A stretch of 64,000 nt of DNA, taken from contig CM033108.1 in NCBI GenBank assembly GCA_019321725.1, positions 5,784,060 through 5,848,059 on the forward strand, read 5' to 3'. Position 1 is the first letter of the stretch. Every line of letters starts with the position of its first letter. A model generated the notes under the pieces. The model was not told where the DNA came from, searched no databases, and saw only the letters and a program-made list of their open reading frames with translations. Shown piece by piece: positions 37,681 to 48,900 of this stretch. The DNA is from Paulownia fortunei (lineage: Eukaryota > Streptophyta > Magnoliopsida > Lamiales > Paulowniaceae). The position numbers and the translations under genes were made by a program.

Positions 37681-38947
37681 AATAAAGTGAGAAATGTTAT
37701 AGTAGAAGACATAATCTCTTATAATATAAGTAAAATCTCATCGTTACTGGGGCAATGATCCATTCTAAGGCAAAAATGAGATATTATTAAAGCTATTTAA
37801 AAAAAAATATAGTTATCAAACCTGAAAATATATAAAGATATGATATAAAAACAATTTACCACACACTGTTTTCAAATAATGGTACTACAAAAGGACTTAT
37901 ATTCTACGGACAACAGTGCTTGTAATAAAAAATAGAAAAAATATGAAAATTGAATGTCGAAATAATCTGACAACTAGTAATTAACAAGAATTTCAGATTA
38001 ATTAAAACATCATAAGTTTACATTTATTAAGTTTGGATATGTGAAGTTAAACCATACTTATAAACTATACTTCTACGAGTCCAAATTAAAAATCTTATTA
38101 AAATAGTTGATTACCTTTCTAAATCAATTATAGACCAATTAATCACATCACACTGTCAAGTAATAGGGTTAGGGGTTTCATACTCGGTGATTTTTGCAAT
38201 GAAATATACAACTGTAAACTACAAAACTTCAACACTATTTTTTAGGACTAGATTTGACTTACATTCACTTGAAATGAAGCTTCTAGAATGAACAACGACA
38301 CCAAATGGAAGAATGTGGCCTCTACCCTGCAGACAACACCAACACTAACGTCCAAAATAGGTATAGCTACCTAGCACCAGGGCAGCAACAGCAATAGTAG
38401 CTCTGCGAGCAGCACTCTCTGTATTCAAAGGTATGAGCAAATTAGGGATTCTTCAGTAGAGTTTCCAAAAGTAAAATAATGAAGGACATTTGATGTAATT
38501 TCACATTCATTTTTAAGGATATAATGGACATTTTGTATTTTGGTTTTGATATTGGGTTGGGCAGGATTATTGGATCCCACCCTTGGGCTGGGATTACAAT
38601 CCAACAAAAATTTCAAAATAGCAACGAACCATTAGATATCAAACGGGCTAGATCATATAAAGTATGCATTGGACCTGGCTGGATTAAATGGTCAATATGG
38701 GCTAATTAAGCTTAGTAAACAAGGCCTTTATTTATTTATCGCTACTAAATTTTTACTTGCATTCCTCTTTTAGTGATTTTAGTAAAAGGGTAGAGGTAGT
38801 AGTCAATCTAATCCCATTATTGGTGGCTACAAATCAAACCCTAAAAATGGGACTACAAGAATTGTACCCAAAGGGCAAAAAAAACACACACACACACACA
38901 TTTGAATCACGAATTGAGGTTAAGTACACTGAATGTAAAACCCTAAT

Positions 38948-39706
38948 GGTGTGTTTACTTTTATAAATTGGGCTTGGCTATTTTGTCAATGTTGGTCACA
39001 TGTGTACTTTAGTGGATCCGACCAGTGGATATTCCCTAGACCGATACTGATTGAAAATTTGACTTTATTCGAATCCCACTAGAGAGGCGGGATGAAATAA
39101 TTCAAGAATGATGTAATGCAAAAAAGACAAGAATGTCCCTTTGAAGACCAAACTTTTCTTCCACAAGATTTGAAAACGAAGTTTTTCTTTCCCAAATGAT
39201 AGACCCACTTCCACAGGAATTAAAGAGAGATGAAAAATGAGAGAAAAAAGAAAAAGGCAATATAAAGAAAGAAGAAAGAAAAGATGGGTGGTGGTCGTCG
39301 TGGTGCCAAATGGGAAAAGAAAAAAATGGAGAAGAAATGGGGAAAGACAAAGAAAAATAGGAGAAGAAAGGGGAAGAATGCAACAACAATTAGTTGAAGA
39401 ATGGAAGAAATTACTATAACAGTGAGTGGAGAAGAGAAGAGAGAAAAAGGGATAAAAAAGAGAGATTCAGAGGAAAAAGATTGATGTAGCGATAAGCAGC
39501 GGTTGGTGGAGAAAAGAGGAGTAGAGGAAGAACAAGAAGAAAAAAAAAATCAAAAGAATTATGATATTAGATATTTAATTCAATATAACTTTAATCATAT
39601 TATTTAATAATATAAAATATACATGATATTTATTTAATAATTATCTTAAATTATATCTTATTATATTTTTATCAATTATTTTATACCAAAACAATAAAGT
39701 AAAAGG
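38948..39706 (+). mobile_element. Non-autonomous Harbinger-like element with purine-rich core
   Basis: The left end GGTGTGTTTACTTTTATAAA and the inverted right end GCCTTTTACTTTATTG resemble the Harbinger termini at 26053 and 38726. A strongly purine-rich middle (39230-39540, AAGAAGAAAG-type) is followed by an AT-rich 3' part with ATATCTTATTATATTTTTATCAAT. The same layout is found at 59372-60755. The ORFs in the core are low-complexity. Confidence 0.5.
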
Positions 39707-39845
39707 CACGTGTAGATACAAAATGATGGGCCAACTTTGAGGGGGGTAAAATGGGTGAAAAAGGAAAAAGAAAGATAGAAGAATTCAGTAAATTGAGTGT
39801 TAAAGATAAATATCAATCATAGTTCAAAAAGGTACAACAATAATG

Positions 39846-42190
39846 GATGATTTGATGTGAAGAAAAATATTTGTATAACAGAAGTAATTGAGGAAAATAT
39901 AACACTCTGTTTGCTTTCATTTTTGGTGATTTAGAAGAGATTTCTAAGAGAATGTAATAAGATAATGAAACTAAAAATATGTAGAGAATGAAAATATATT
40001 TAAAAAATAAAGTGATATATTTTAAAATATATTTTTAATTGTAAAAGTTTTATTAATATTATTTTATTGTGGTTAGTGTGAAAAATTTTCAATTATAAAC
40101 GTCTTGTAAATATTATTTTATTATAGTTAGTGGAAGTATAATAGAAGATATAATTAATTAAATATTATAATGAATAATTTATATTTTGAAAAAATAAAAA
40201 TATTATTCTAAAAAAAATACAAAAGACAAATATATTTTTATCTCCAAAAAGAAAAATGCATGAATGACAATGAAATCAAACGTAGCGTAAATGTTGGGGA
40301 AGATTAGGTAAATGGGAACTTGGACGCGTTCGGTGAGGGGTGAAATGGGAATTGGTAATATATATGTCAATTCTTTCTCTTTCAAATTTATGGCAATTTT
40401 GTCATGAAGAAAATAAATATCAATAATTTAGAGTGACTTTAAATTATTACAATTTACTAAAATTTACTTATTATTTTGAGGGAAATGAAAATGGTGTAAT
40501 TCAATTGATATGTTAGATTAATAAATGGATGGATATGCTTAATGGTTTGCCAAAGATGATAAAGTTTGTGATGAGTATAATATGGCTTAAGCCAGAACGA
40601 TTGTTTCTTGATAGATCAATAGTTCAAGCCAGACTACTGATAAATCATGTTTGTGTTTAAGTGAGTTTTGCTCTAATTCAAGTCGGCTTATTTTAGTTTG
40701 AATAATCCCTATATTTATAATCAAATGTACATGCAATCGAAAAAGTTAATCCAAAATTCATCAATTCAATATTGTGTGCTATTTATTAACAATCATTGGG
40801 TAATTCTTTTTACTATATTTGTGTTCGTGTTAATATGTGTAAAGAGATGCATTTTTTAATTTTTCTGTGTGAAAAAAATATTGTCAACTAATTACATATC
40901 ATATATTTTTGTATTAATCATTTTATTGATCACTTTTCTTGAAATGTACATCAATAGAAATATAATTCCTTCTTCGTATGATTCGGATTCAACCAAATTT
41001 AACCCGGACTAGAATCTCCCGTCAGAATGACTTTAGGCAGCTGAAACTTTGGTTCAATTTATTTTGGGCCAACTGGTGACCCACTTCACATAGTAAAATT
41101 TCACAAATTGGTAGGCCCAAATATGATGTATTTGGATGTCCCAAGAGCAAAAAGATCACCAGTAGGACATTAGCTGTGTTTTGGCAGAAAAAAAGGTATT
41201 GGAACAATTAATTTAATCTCCATTTTAATTTTAATTCTTAAAATGATTTTTTTCCTAAAATATTTTTTTTATAAAAATGAATTTTATTACAATGATAATT
41301 AGTTAAAAAAAAACACCATAAATAAGATATAAAACTAGTCATAATTAAATAAAAAAATTTAAATTTGATGTGGTGAGCTATCAACCCTCGAAAATCAACT
41401 TCTCGTGAATCGTTAATTGTTGAAAAGTTTCTATCTGTAATATGAATAAGTCATTAGGTGTACTGTATAATCCCAATGAATTTTCCGACAATTAAATCAG
41501 AACATGAATGCGTAGGCAAAATTTGACTTATTTAAAAATGAACAAAGAGGGAATATTTATATAGTATTTCAAATTATATTCTTATATAATATGGTGCGTA
41601 GAACTTAGAGCCTTCTAGGCGGCTTAATAATATAATTGAATCCATAAAATAAAAAATAAAAAAACACTTGATGGAGAGTGATTAATTTGAAATTAATATT
41701 GATGACATGGAATTCAAGTTTACTGTTTAAAAGTTGAGATTCAAGAAGAAAAAAGAAAGAAGAACGTGAGGATAAGTGACGACTTGCTTTTCTTTTGTTG
41801 CATTTTCTTCTAATGCTTTGTATTAATTTGGTCTATTAAATAAGAAGAATGTTCAAAAATAGTTTTAAAATTAAAAATATTTTAAAAATTGTTAAAAAAA
41901 TTCCACCTTTGATTCTCACAAAAAATTAATATTTCTTTCAAAATTAAATTTTAAATCCTACTCATAGATTTTATTTAAAAAATTCTCTCCATCCAAGTAT
42001 AGTTTAACTCTAATTTTTGTTCGGTCATGACACTTGTATTTTATTTATGTCTTAAGCATATTATATTACCTGAGAGGATTTAATTTCATCAAATGATTAT
42101 AATATATGAAAATTGTTGGAGCTTTTGAAATATAAAAGTGTAAATCTGTCATTATAAAAGATTTGGATAAATAATTTGATGAAGAATTTA
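39846..42190 (+). repeat. Tandem segmental duplication II, copy 1
   Basis: Blocks shared in order with 42175-45435 include AATTGGTAATATATATGTCA (40350 and 42283), GAGGGAAATGAAAATGGTGTAATTCAATT (40479 and 42926), TTTATTTTGGGCCAA (41057 and 43389), CTTGATGGAGAGTGAT (41666 and 44131), CTCTCCATCCAA (41985 and 44457) and AGGATTTAATTTCATCAAATGA. The copy carries a private insertion at 39901-40289. No gene is visible. Confidence 0.85.
39901..40289 (+). mobile_element. Small TIR element inserted in duplication II copy 1
   Basis: The ends ACTCTGTTTGCTTTCATT and (inverted) GCTACGTTTGATTTCATT form an imperfect terminal inverted repeat. Copy 2 of the duplication lacks the insert: its corresponding site near 42225-42245 is empty. 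The core is AT-rich without coding capacity. A hAT-like or other MITE is likely; the superfamily is undecided. Confidence 0.65.
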
Positions 42191-42308
42191 ATGTGAACAA
42201 AAATATCTGTCTGATCTACAGAAGTAACAGGGGAATAAGGGGTAAATGGGAACACAGGAGCTGTGTGTCAGGGCAAAATGAGAATTGGTAATATATATGT
42301 CATTTCTT

Positions 42309-42635
42309 TTTCCTTTTTTTTTTTTTTTGATAATCTAGATCCGGACTAATTTTGAACCTCATAAACACCTACCCCTAATAACTAGGAGGGATAAATCGCG
42401 GAATATGGTTCAACCAACACCTAGATTTCCAACAAAAACTGTATACTTCTGCGCACAAGAAGCCCAACCCACAGTGATCGCTCGATACACTTCAATCGTA
42501 TGGTCCCACTAGCAGCACAGTGATTGCTCCATACTGAAATGCATCCATAGGTTCCCATCAGGATTCGAACCCCCACCCTGCCGTTGGAAGCAAGTTCAAG
42601 TCAATTGTTTCGTTAGTTGAACTATATCCCTGGGC
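42309..42635 (-). mobile_element. tRNA-derived SINE with exact target-site duplication
   Basis: The 18-bp ATATATATGTCATTTCTT occurs immediately on both sides (42291-42308 and 42636-42653). Read on the minus strand, the element starts TGCCCAGGGATATAGTTCAAC (A-box-like), has the RNA polymerase III B box GGTTCGAATCC at 42561-42571, and ends in an A tract (T tract at 42311-42328 on the plus strand). These are the defining features of a tRNA-derived SINE. The duplication is perfect, so insertion is fairly recent, and copy 1 of the segmental duplication has the empty site. Confidence 0.92.
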
Positions 42636-43745
42636 ATATATATGTCATTTCTTACTCTTTCAAACGTTTGAGAATGATAGAATTATATTGCTTCTTCGAC
42701 TTTGCCCCTATTCTTTCTCTATGTATTGGTGACATGGCCCACCAAGCTAACGTGAATCGGGCCCAAATTGACATGTTAACTAGTAAGAAGGTTAGTTATT
42801 CCCCAAATAGGTGAATGTACTAGTGAAAAAAATAATGATAATTTTGTCATAAAGAAAATAACTATCAAATAATTAAGAGTGACTTTTAAATTGTTACAAT
42901 TTACTAAAATTTATTTATTATTTTGAGGGAAATGAAAATGGTGTAATTCAATTTATGATATTCGATTAGTAAATGGGTCCATGTGCTCAATGGTTTGACA
43001 ATATTTTAAGTTGACTTATTTAAGTTTAAATAATCCCTATATTGATGATCAAATATATTTGTAATCCAAAAAAGTTACTCTAAAACTCATTAATTTAAAT
43101 ATTGTGCGCTATTTATTAAAAATCATTTGGTAATTCATTTATTTGCTAATTTTTCTGCATCAAAATAAAAAAAAATTAGTACAGACTAAATTTTGTAATA
43201 TTCAGCTAATTACATGATAAATATTTTTATATTAACCGTTTCACTCGTCATTATCCAGATACTTGAAAATTATAATTCATTCACTATATAATTAATTTAA
43301 GTTCAGCCAAACTCAGTAGGAAATATAATTTTCCTTCAAAATAAATTTATTTGTTTGCGGGCTTAGGAAGGTCAAACTTCGGCTTTAATTTATTTTGGGC
43401 CAATTGGTGACCCAGTTGACAAGCCCAACTGTGATTTGTTAGATGTGCCCAAAGTGAAAAAGACTGCAGTAGGATTGTAGCTGGGTCGAGTTTCGGCAGA
43501 AAAAGATACGGAATAATTAATTTATGGACCAAACACGGGCTTACTTAGCTAGATCCGGTTTTAAATTAATATATGAGTTTTCACAAATGTTTTAATTGAT
43601 AATCAAATTCTGCTATAAATACCAAATATGTATATATTGGATGAGTTGCAGGCAATTCTATATCCAACATTTTTTTATAATGACAATATATTCTTTTAAT
43701 CTCCATATTAAATGAATTCTGAGTAACAATAACAATAAATTAGTC

Positions 43746-44089
43746 GGGAAGGCAATGGGGCAGGTTTGGCCAAATCCAAGACCTGCCTGGTCAAGAAGTT
43801 TTAGATCCGATATAGACCTAATTGGTTAGACCAATTAAACTCGTTAGATCTATTTTATTAGTTTAAAATATTAAAAAAATATAATTTTAAGAAAATAATA
43901 CACTAAAAAAATATATATTTTTAAAAAATCATATAATTATATAAAAAAATTAAAAATTTAAACAGTACATTGAAAAACCCGCTCAAAATCTGTTTATAAT
44001 AGTAAAAAAAAAACCGCCCCAAACAACACAAATCGCAAATCCGAGATAGGTTCGGATATGAACCCGCCATTGCCATCCCTATAAATAAG
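43746..44089. mobile_element. TIR element, family B (GGGATGGCAATGG ends)
   Basis: The left end GGGAAGGCAATGG and inverted right end GGGATGGCAATGG differ at one base. The core is AT-rich with TTTAAAATATTAAAAAAATAT. This terminal motif is widespread in plant MITEs. It interrupts copy 2 of duplication II. Diverged relatives lie at 51750-52108 and 54980-55270, and more doubtfully at 16290-16560 and 50225-50480. Confidence 0.75.
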
Positions 44090-44624
44090 GTGCTAGTCAT
44101 AATAAAACAAAGAAATTAAAATTCAAAAATACTTGATGGAGAGTGATAAATTTGAAAGTAATACTGATGACATGGAATTAAATTTTATTTTTTTAAAAGG
44201 TTGAGATTTGGGAAAAAAATAAAAAAGAAGAAGTGAGGATAAGCGACCCCGTTGCTTTCTTTTTGTTCTAGTTTTATTCTAATGGTTTGTTTTAATTTGG
44301 TCTAGAAAATAAATCAAAATATTCAAAAATGTTTTTAAAATTAAAAATTAAAAATTTTGTTTGAAAAAAATGCAACATTTAATTCTCAATGAGGATTTAA
44401 TATATTTTTCAATTATTATATTTTAAATCCTTCTCATAGATTTTAATTTAAAACGCTCTCTCCATCCAACTATAGTTTAACGCTAATATTTATTTCATTA
44501 TGACACTTATATTTTACTTATGTGGTAGTATAATATTAGTGAATCTTATATATATTTTATTATGGTGACAGGATTTAATTTCATCAAATGAGAATAATAT
44601 ATGAAAATTATTGGAGCATTTTGT

Positions 44625-45355
44625 AGCGCACCAAATTGAGTAGGTGTACCCTAAATAATGATCTGCTGCTTTTTTCTTACTCCTCCACTGGTTGGATAAT
44701 CTGCAAAACAGACGTCAAGTTGGCCCAACATAAAATTTCCGACGCTCAAGTTAGTTGGGCGCTTGGAGAAGAAAGTGAAAGCATGCAGAAATATATATTT
44801 AAAAAATTAAGAGTGTAATTTGTTTTGTAAAGTAAAATCTCTTACTTATAGATGTTAAAGAAATAAAGGGTATAAGGGAGATTTTAGGCTTCAATTTGTT
44901 ATAACTGCCTTTGGTATATGTCGTCATCTATCTTAATTTACCTTAAATAAGATTTCTTGTCACTTTCTCATAATAATCATTTCATTCTTTCTTTCCGCGT
45001 GACTTGGCCCGACCTAGAGGTTGTGAGTCCGTCCCTGAGGTATGACCTACCTTGGCATAACAGTAGGTCTTATAATATATACAATTCGTGCACCATATAT
45101 GTAGTAGGTCATACAACATATTAGTAGGTCATGCAATGCACAACTCATATACCACAAGCTAATAGGTTATGCAATATACAACTCATGCGCGCATACGACC
45201 TGCGCACATTCTCGGCTTATATGCCAAGTAAGTGACTAGCTAACTGTCTAAACTTTATTCAAGACAAGACATCACTGCTTCCTCTTAGTCATTAATTCAA
45301 GCCATATAGATTAGTCGTGCCCTACTCCAATTCACATTTGAACCACATGGAATTT
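44625..45355. mobile_element. 0.7-kb insertion in duplication II copy 2, possible solo LTR
   Basis: This block has no counterpart in copy 1. It begins TGTAGCGCACC and includes imperfect repeats of GTAGGTCATACAACATAT and CACAACTCATATACC between 45040 and 45200. Size and TG start would suit a solo LTR, but I cannot find a clear CA end or target duplication. Confidence 0.4.
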
Positions 45356-45435
45356 AAACATATATATTTGTCATTATATGAATTTGGATAAATAATTTAA
45401 TGCATTTCATTTGATATGTATAATCTGTTCGACAT

Positions 45436-46974
45436 TTATGAAATAACTTGGGCATCAATAAAATTATTTGTAAAATTTATTTATTAATTTAATATTAATG
45501 GAAAATTCACGTATCAAAATAATCTTTAATAACTTATATTTTTTCTATTACTTACCTTATTAGTACATTAGGAGCTTTTATAAAAACCAAAAAAACTAGT
45601 GACAGCCCTTACCAATGCAAAGGCCCACAAAAGATACTTTGGTGATTTTTTGGCCCAACATTTTGTTTCTCCAATTTCATTAACAAATTGATTACTAGTG
45701 TAGTAGTGCTACGAGCAAGTCTTTCCGATCATTTATTTTAAATGGTGTTTCATTTTTAATACTAACCTTATCAATACATGTTAATTATATATTAATAATA
45801 TCATTTTATATATTATTGATGAGGTTAAAATAGAGAATAAAATATGATTTAGAATGGAGGATTCAACTTGGGAATGAAGAAGGGATACAAACATTATAAA
45901 CGTATACATATGTATAGGGGTGAATACGGTCAGGTTTTTATGGATTTTTATAAAATTTATAACTAATAGTTGTGGCAATAACATGTTTAAATCCAAAACT
46001 TTATTTTTTGATATTGACAACATAACATCCTATATCATGTGGTTTTGATACAGTTTGATACGAGTTTACATTTTTCTTGAATTTATAATGTTTTAATTTG
46101 AATTCTATTGTATTTATAATGTTCTATCCAAATTCACTTCTTATAGTGATAATTTTGTTGGTAGTACCAATAAATTGTGATATTATGGCATATTTTGCAG
46201 TTAACACATCGATATTTTCTCATATTTTATTTTATTTTCTTTTTGCTCCCAACAACTAATATTTCGTAGGCTATAATATTAATATTTGGTTCAAGATAAA
46301 TTTTCCCCGACTTTTAACTAAAAAATAATCAAAACTAAAATATTTTACTTCTATCTTACATATAAAAGTAAGATTGTGTCTATATTCTATAGTTAGAAAA
46401 ATAAATAAAGTAATTAAAATAAAATGAAGAAAAGCATAAATGGAAAGATAAATAAAAAAACTTAATTCAGGCGAAGGGGATTTGAATGTCCTAACTACAC
46501 ATAATGGTTGGAAAGTGTGTGGTTGAAGCGCGAAAGATAAAAAACAAGAAGGTTTTTTCCAATTTTTGAAGATACCGTTGAATTAAGATGAACAGAATTT
46601 TGGTAAAAATGTTCGTTAATATAATTGTCAGGCTTTAAAGTCTGAGTTATTGAGCGAACATTGAGTATGAGTGATCTAAGGCCTTGGAGGCAAGGATTAG
46701 GCTATTAGTGAGAATAGAGTTTGAACATGAAAAGTAAGTCAATAATTATGGTATCTAATATAAAATTAAATACAAATAATATAAGTATTTATTAATAAAA
46801 TAATTAATTCAGTACAATTTTGATTTGATATGAAATTTTAATATTATCATAGCAAAATATTTGATACGGTAATGCATTATTCCAAAATCTTATCTTAAAA
46901 ACATGTAACTTCAATTAAGTGTGATATAATATAATCCATGTAGTGCAATTTAAAAAAAAAAAGGCATGAACGCC
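45436..46974. other. AT-rich spacer, no gene
   Basis: Nothing recognisable beyond AT-rich sequence. ORFs on both strands are short, and none shows family motifs. Confidence 0.5.
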
Positions 46975-48900
46975 TATACATATATGTATGTGATGGGCCA
47001 CAATCTAACATCGCCAAAAGGCTAAATTCATGAGGACCAAGAAGGATGGTCCAACAGCATAAGCTCACAAAGCTCTAATGATTCATACACCATAATACAC
47101 CAGATTAAAACCCTCCAAATCATTTAGAAATGCGTCATTTACATTGGTCATTTACAATTTTCTATCCTTTATTTTTATTATCTTTTGCTCTAACTTGAGT
47201 GTCGAGTGTTATTCGTATTTTAGACAAGAATCCATTAAGCAATCAACTCCTCGCGAGGAAGGTTTGCAAGAAGACGATTCTTGAAGATTCGAAATGGTTT
47301 GGAGATAGACCACTTCATTTTGACATCATTTGTGGGAAAACCTACCTCGATACTACACGAGATCTAGAGCTTGAGAGGTCGGTGTTCACGACTCTCATCA
47401 TAAGGGAAGACTTAAAGACAATGGAGGAGATCAACAATCATGAAATGTTTCCCTATCGACATGATCTGTCAACTCCATAACAAGGAGTGCTAGCTAAAGT
47501 GGCAATATTGCAGATCACCTAGGAAGACCCTTAGCATTGATAAAAGACACCTCAATAAGGGCGTGACACAAGCGATAATCCATTGCAACGAGAATAAGCT
47601 CCATGGATCAAGAGCTCGAGCCTCATCGACCCTTAGGATTATCCACCCTCATACCCTAAGAGCTTGCCCCTAGCTCCCAAGATTACTAAGACGAGATGAG
47701 GGAATCGAGGTAGAAAGAATCACGAAAAAAAACAGTAACATTCGATAAGAATCCAACAACTAAGTCTCTCCCCCTTAGGGGTCAAGATGACATAAAAAAG
47801 CCAAGGCGAGAAGAGTTTCGAGAGACAAAAAGCTATGCTTAAGAGTAGTATTTAAGTATCAATATCATGATGATGATGCAAGACAAAAGCTAAAGAAGTG
47901 GAGAAATCTCAAACAACACAACCTCCAACATCACTCAGAAGGGCATTTGAAAGAGTACATATACCCCTCAAAGGAGCCTAAAGCAAAGCAAAGGGTGCCA
48001 CCCCCATAAGCTTTTGAGCATTTTCTTGGATCAAGCACTGGGGAGCTAACTGATCCAAAAGCAAGAAGAGCCCTTAATGAGAAGAATATGAGTGAAGGAG
48101 AAAGCGGTTCACCAAGCACCCTCCCCAAGAGCATCATCTTCTAATGTGGTAGGAAAAGACTCATTCTGGAGCGTGGCGACAAGCTCACTCTTCCATCCAG
48201 CGATAAACGCCTCCCTATGAAGCGCACTCCTCCAATTCGCTGACAAGAGCCTCCTTTCGAGGTATGCTTCTACGAAACAAAAACTAGCATCTACTTTTAA
48301 GACACTTACCTCGCAAGTGGTGAGAAATGTATAATTTAACTGATTTTGTTTTCCCCAGAGAGGCCATTCATTTTCTTTGAGACGAAGCTATTCTATTTTA
48401 CTTCTTGAAAGTTCTCTTGGAAAAACTAACAAAAATATCTTTAATGTTAGCCCGTGGTGTACTACCAAAACTCATTAGCTCCACACTCTGGGGATCATAG
48501 CACTCTCTAGCAAAAGTTGCCTAAAGAAGCTCGTAGAAAATACTAGCGCCTACCTATAAGAAGTGGAACTCATGATAGCGTGGCAAAGCAATCGCCAATA
48601 AGATGTCGAAGGGTACATCGTAGGGCGTCACATAGCCTACCTGTAAGAAGCCCAAACTCGTGGAGGGGTATTGTGAGCCCTACCTATTAGAAGTCTATTA
48701 GGACTCCTTGGAAAGCATCACGCTGCTTACGAAGTCCACAATGACTTATAGGAAAGTAACAAAATATATATGTAAGAAGTCAAAAGAGGCCCATGACTAA
48801 ATAATAAAAAAACGTCCACCTATAAGAAATTGAATAAAACAACCTGTGTTGAGTATTAAACATGTTGTAAGAAGTTATAAAATGCAACTTATGGCAAGTT
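46975..48900 (+). mobile_element. Gypsy-type LTR retrotransposon remnant (LTR end and leader)
   Basis: The sequence TAACTTGAGTGTCGAGTG near 47190 and GACATCATTTGTGGGAAAACC near 47320 follow the plant Gypsy pattern of LTR end, primer site and leader (usual form GGCGCC-TTTGTGGGAA). A short frame after it (EEINNHEMF...) may be a gag N-terminus but stops at 47478. From 48490 to 48890 degenerate CCTATAAGAAG-type repeats occur. I find no protease, reverse transcriptase or integrase. The piece is probably a non-autonomous or deleted element. Confidence 0.5.

Larger units (their letters stand above)
26053..38726 (-). mobile_element. Candidate 12.7-kb PIF/Harbinger element with extra genes (boundaries tentative)
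   Basis: The left end reads GGGCTCGTTTACT, and the right end read on the minus strand is GGCCTTGTTTACT: 11 of 13 positions match in inverted orientation. Each end is flanked by TTT, a 3-bp duplication size that fits Harbinger, although TTA or TAA is the usual sequence. Inside lie a dead Harbinger transposase and its Myb/SANT partner (minus strand), plus a GRF zinc-finger remnant and three Myb/SANT-like remnants (plus strand). The left subterminal region resembles the left end of the small element at 59372-60755. The alternative is a cluster of separately inserted elements whose ends pair by chance. Confidence 0.4.
42175..45435 (+). repeat. Tandem segmental duplication II, copy 2
   Basis: Same order of blocks as copy 1, expanded by a SINE (42309-42635), a family B element (43746-44089) and an insert at about 44625-45355. 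The closing block TTTGGATAAATAATTTAATG at 45384 matches TTTGGATAAATAATTTGATG at 42164, which defines the unit end. It contains no gene. Confidence 0.8.

Noticed and set aside
39102..39419. Overlapping Ser/Phe-rich and Lys/Arg-rich ORFs on opposite strands
   Set aside because: Both are translations of the GA-rich core of the element at 38948-39706.
42561..42571. B-box sequence as a tRNA gene
   Set aside because: No cloverleaf can be completed around it; the A tail and target duplication show it belongs to a SINE.
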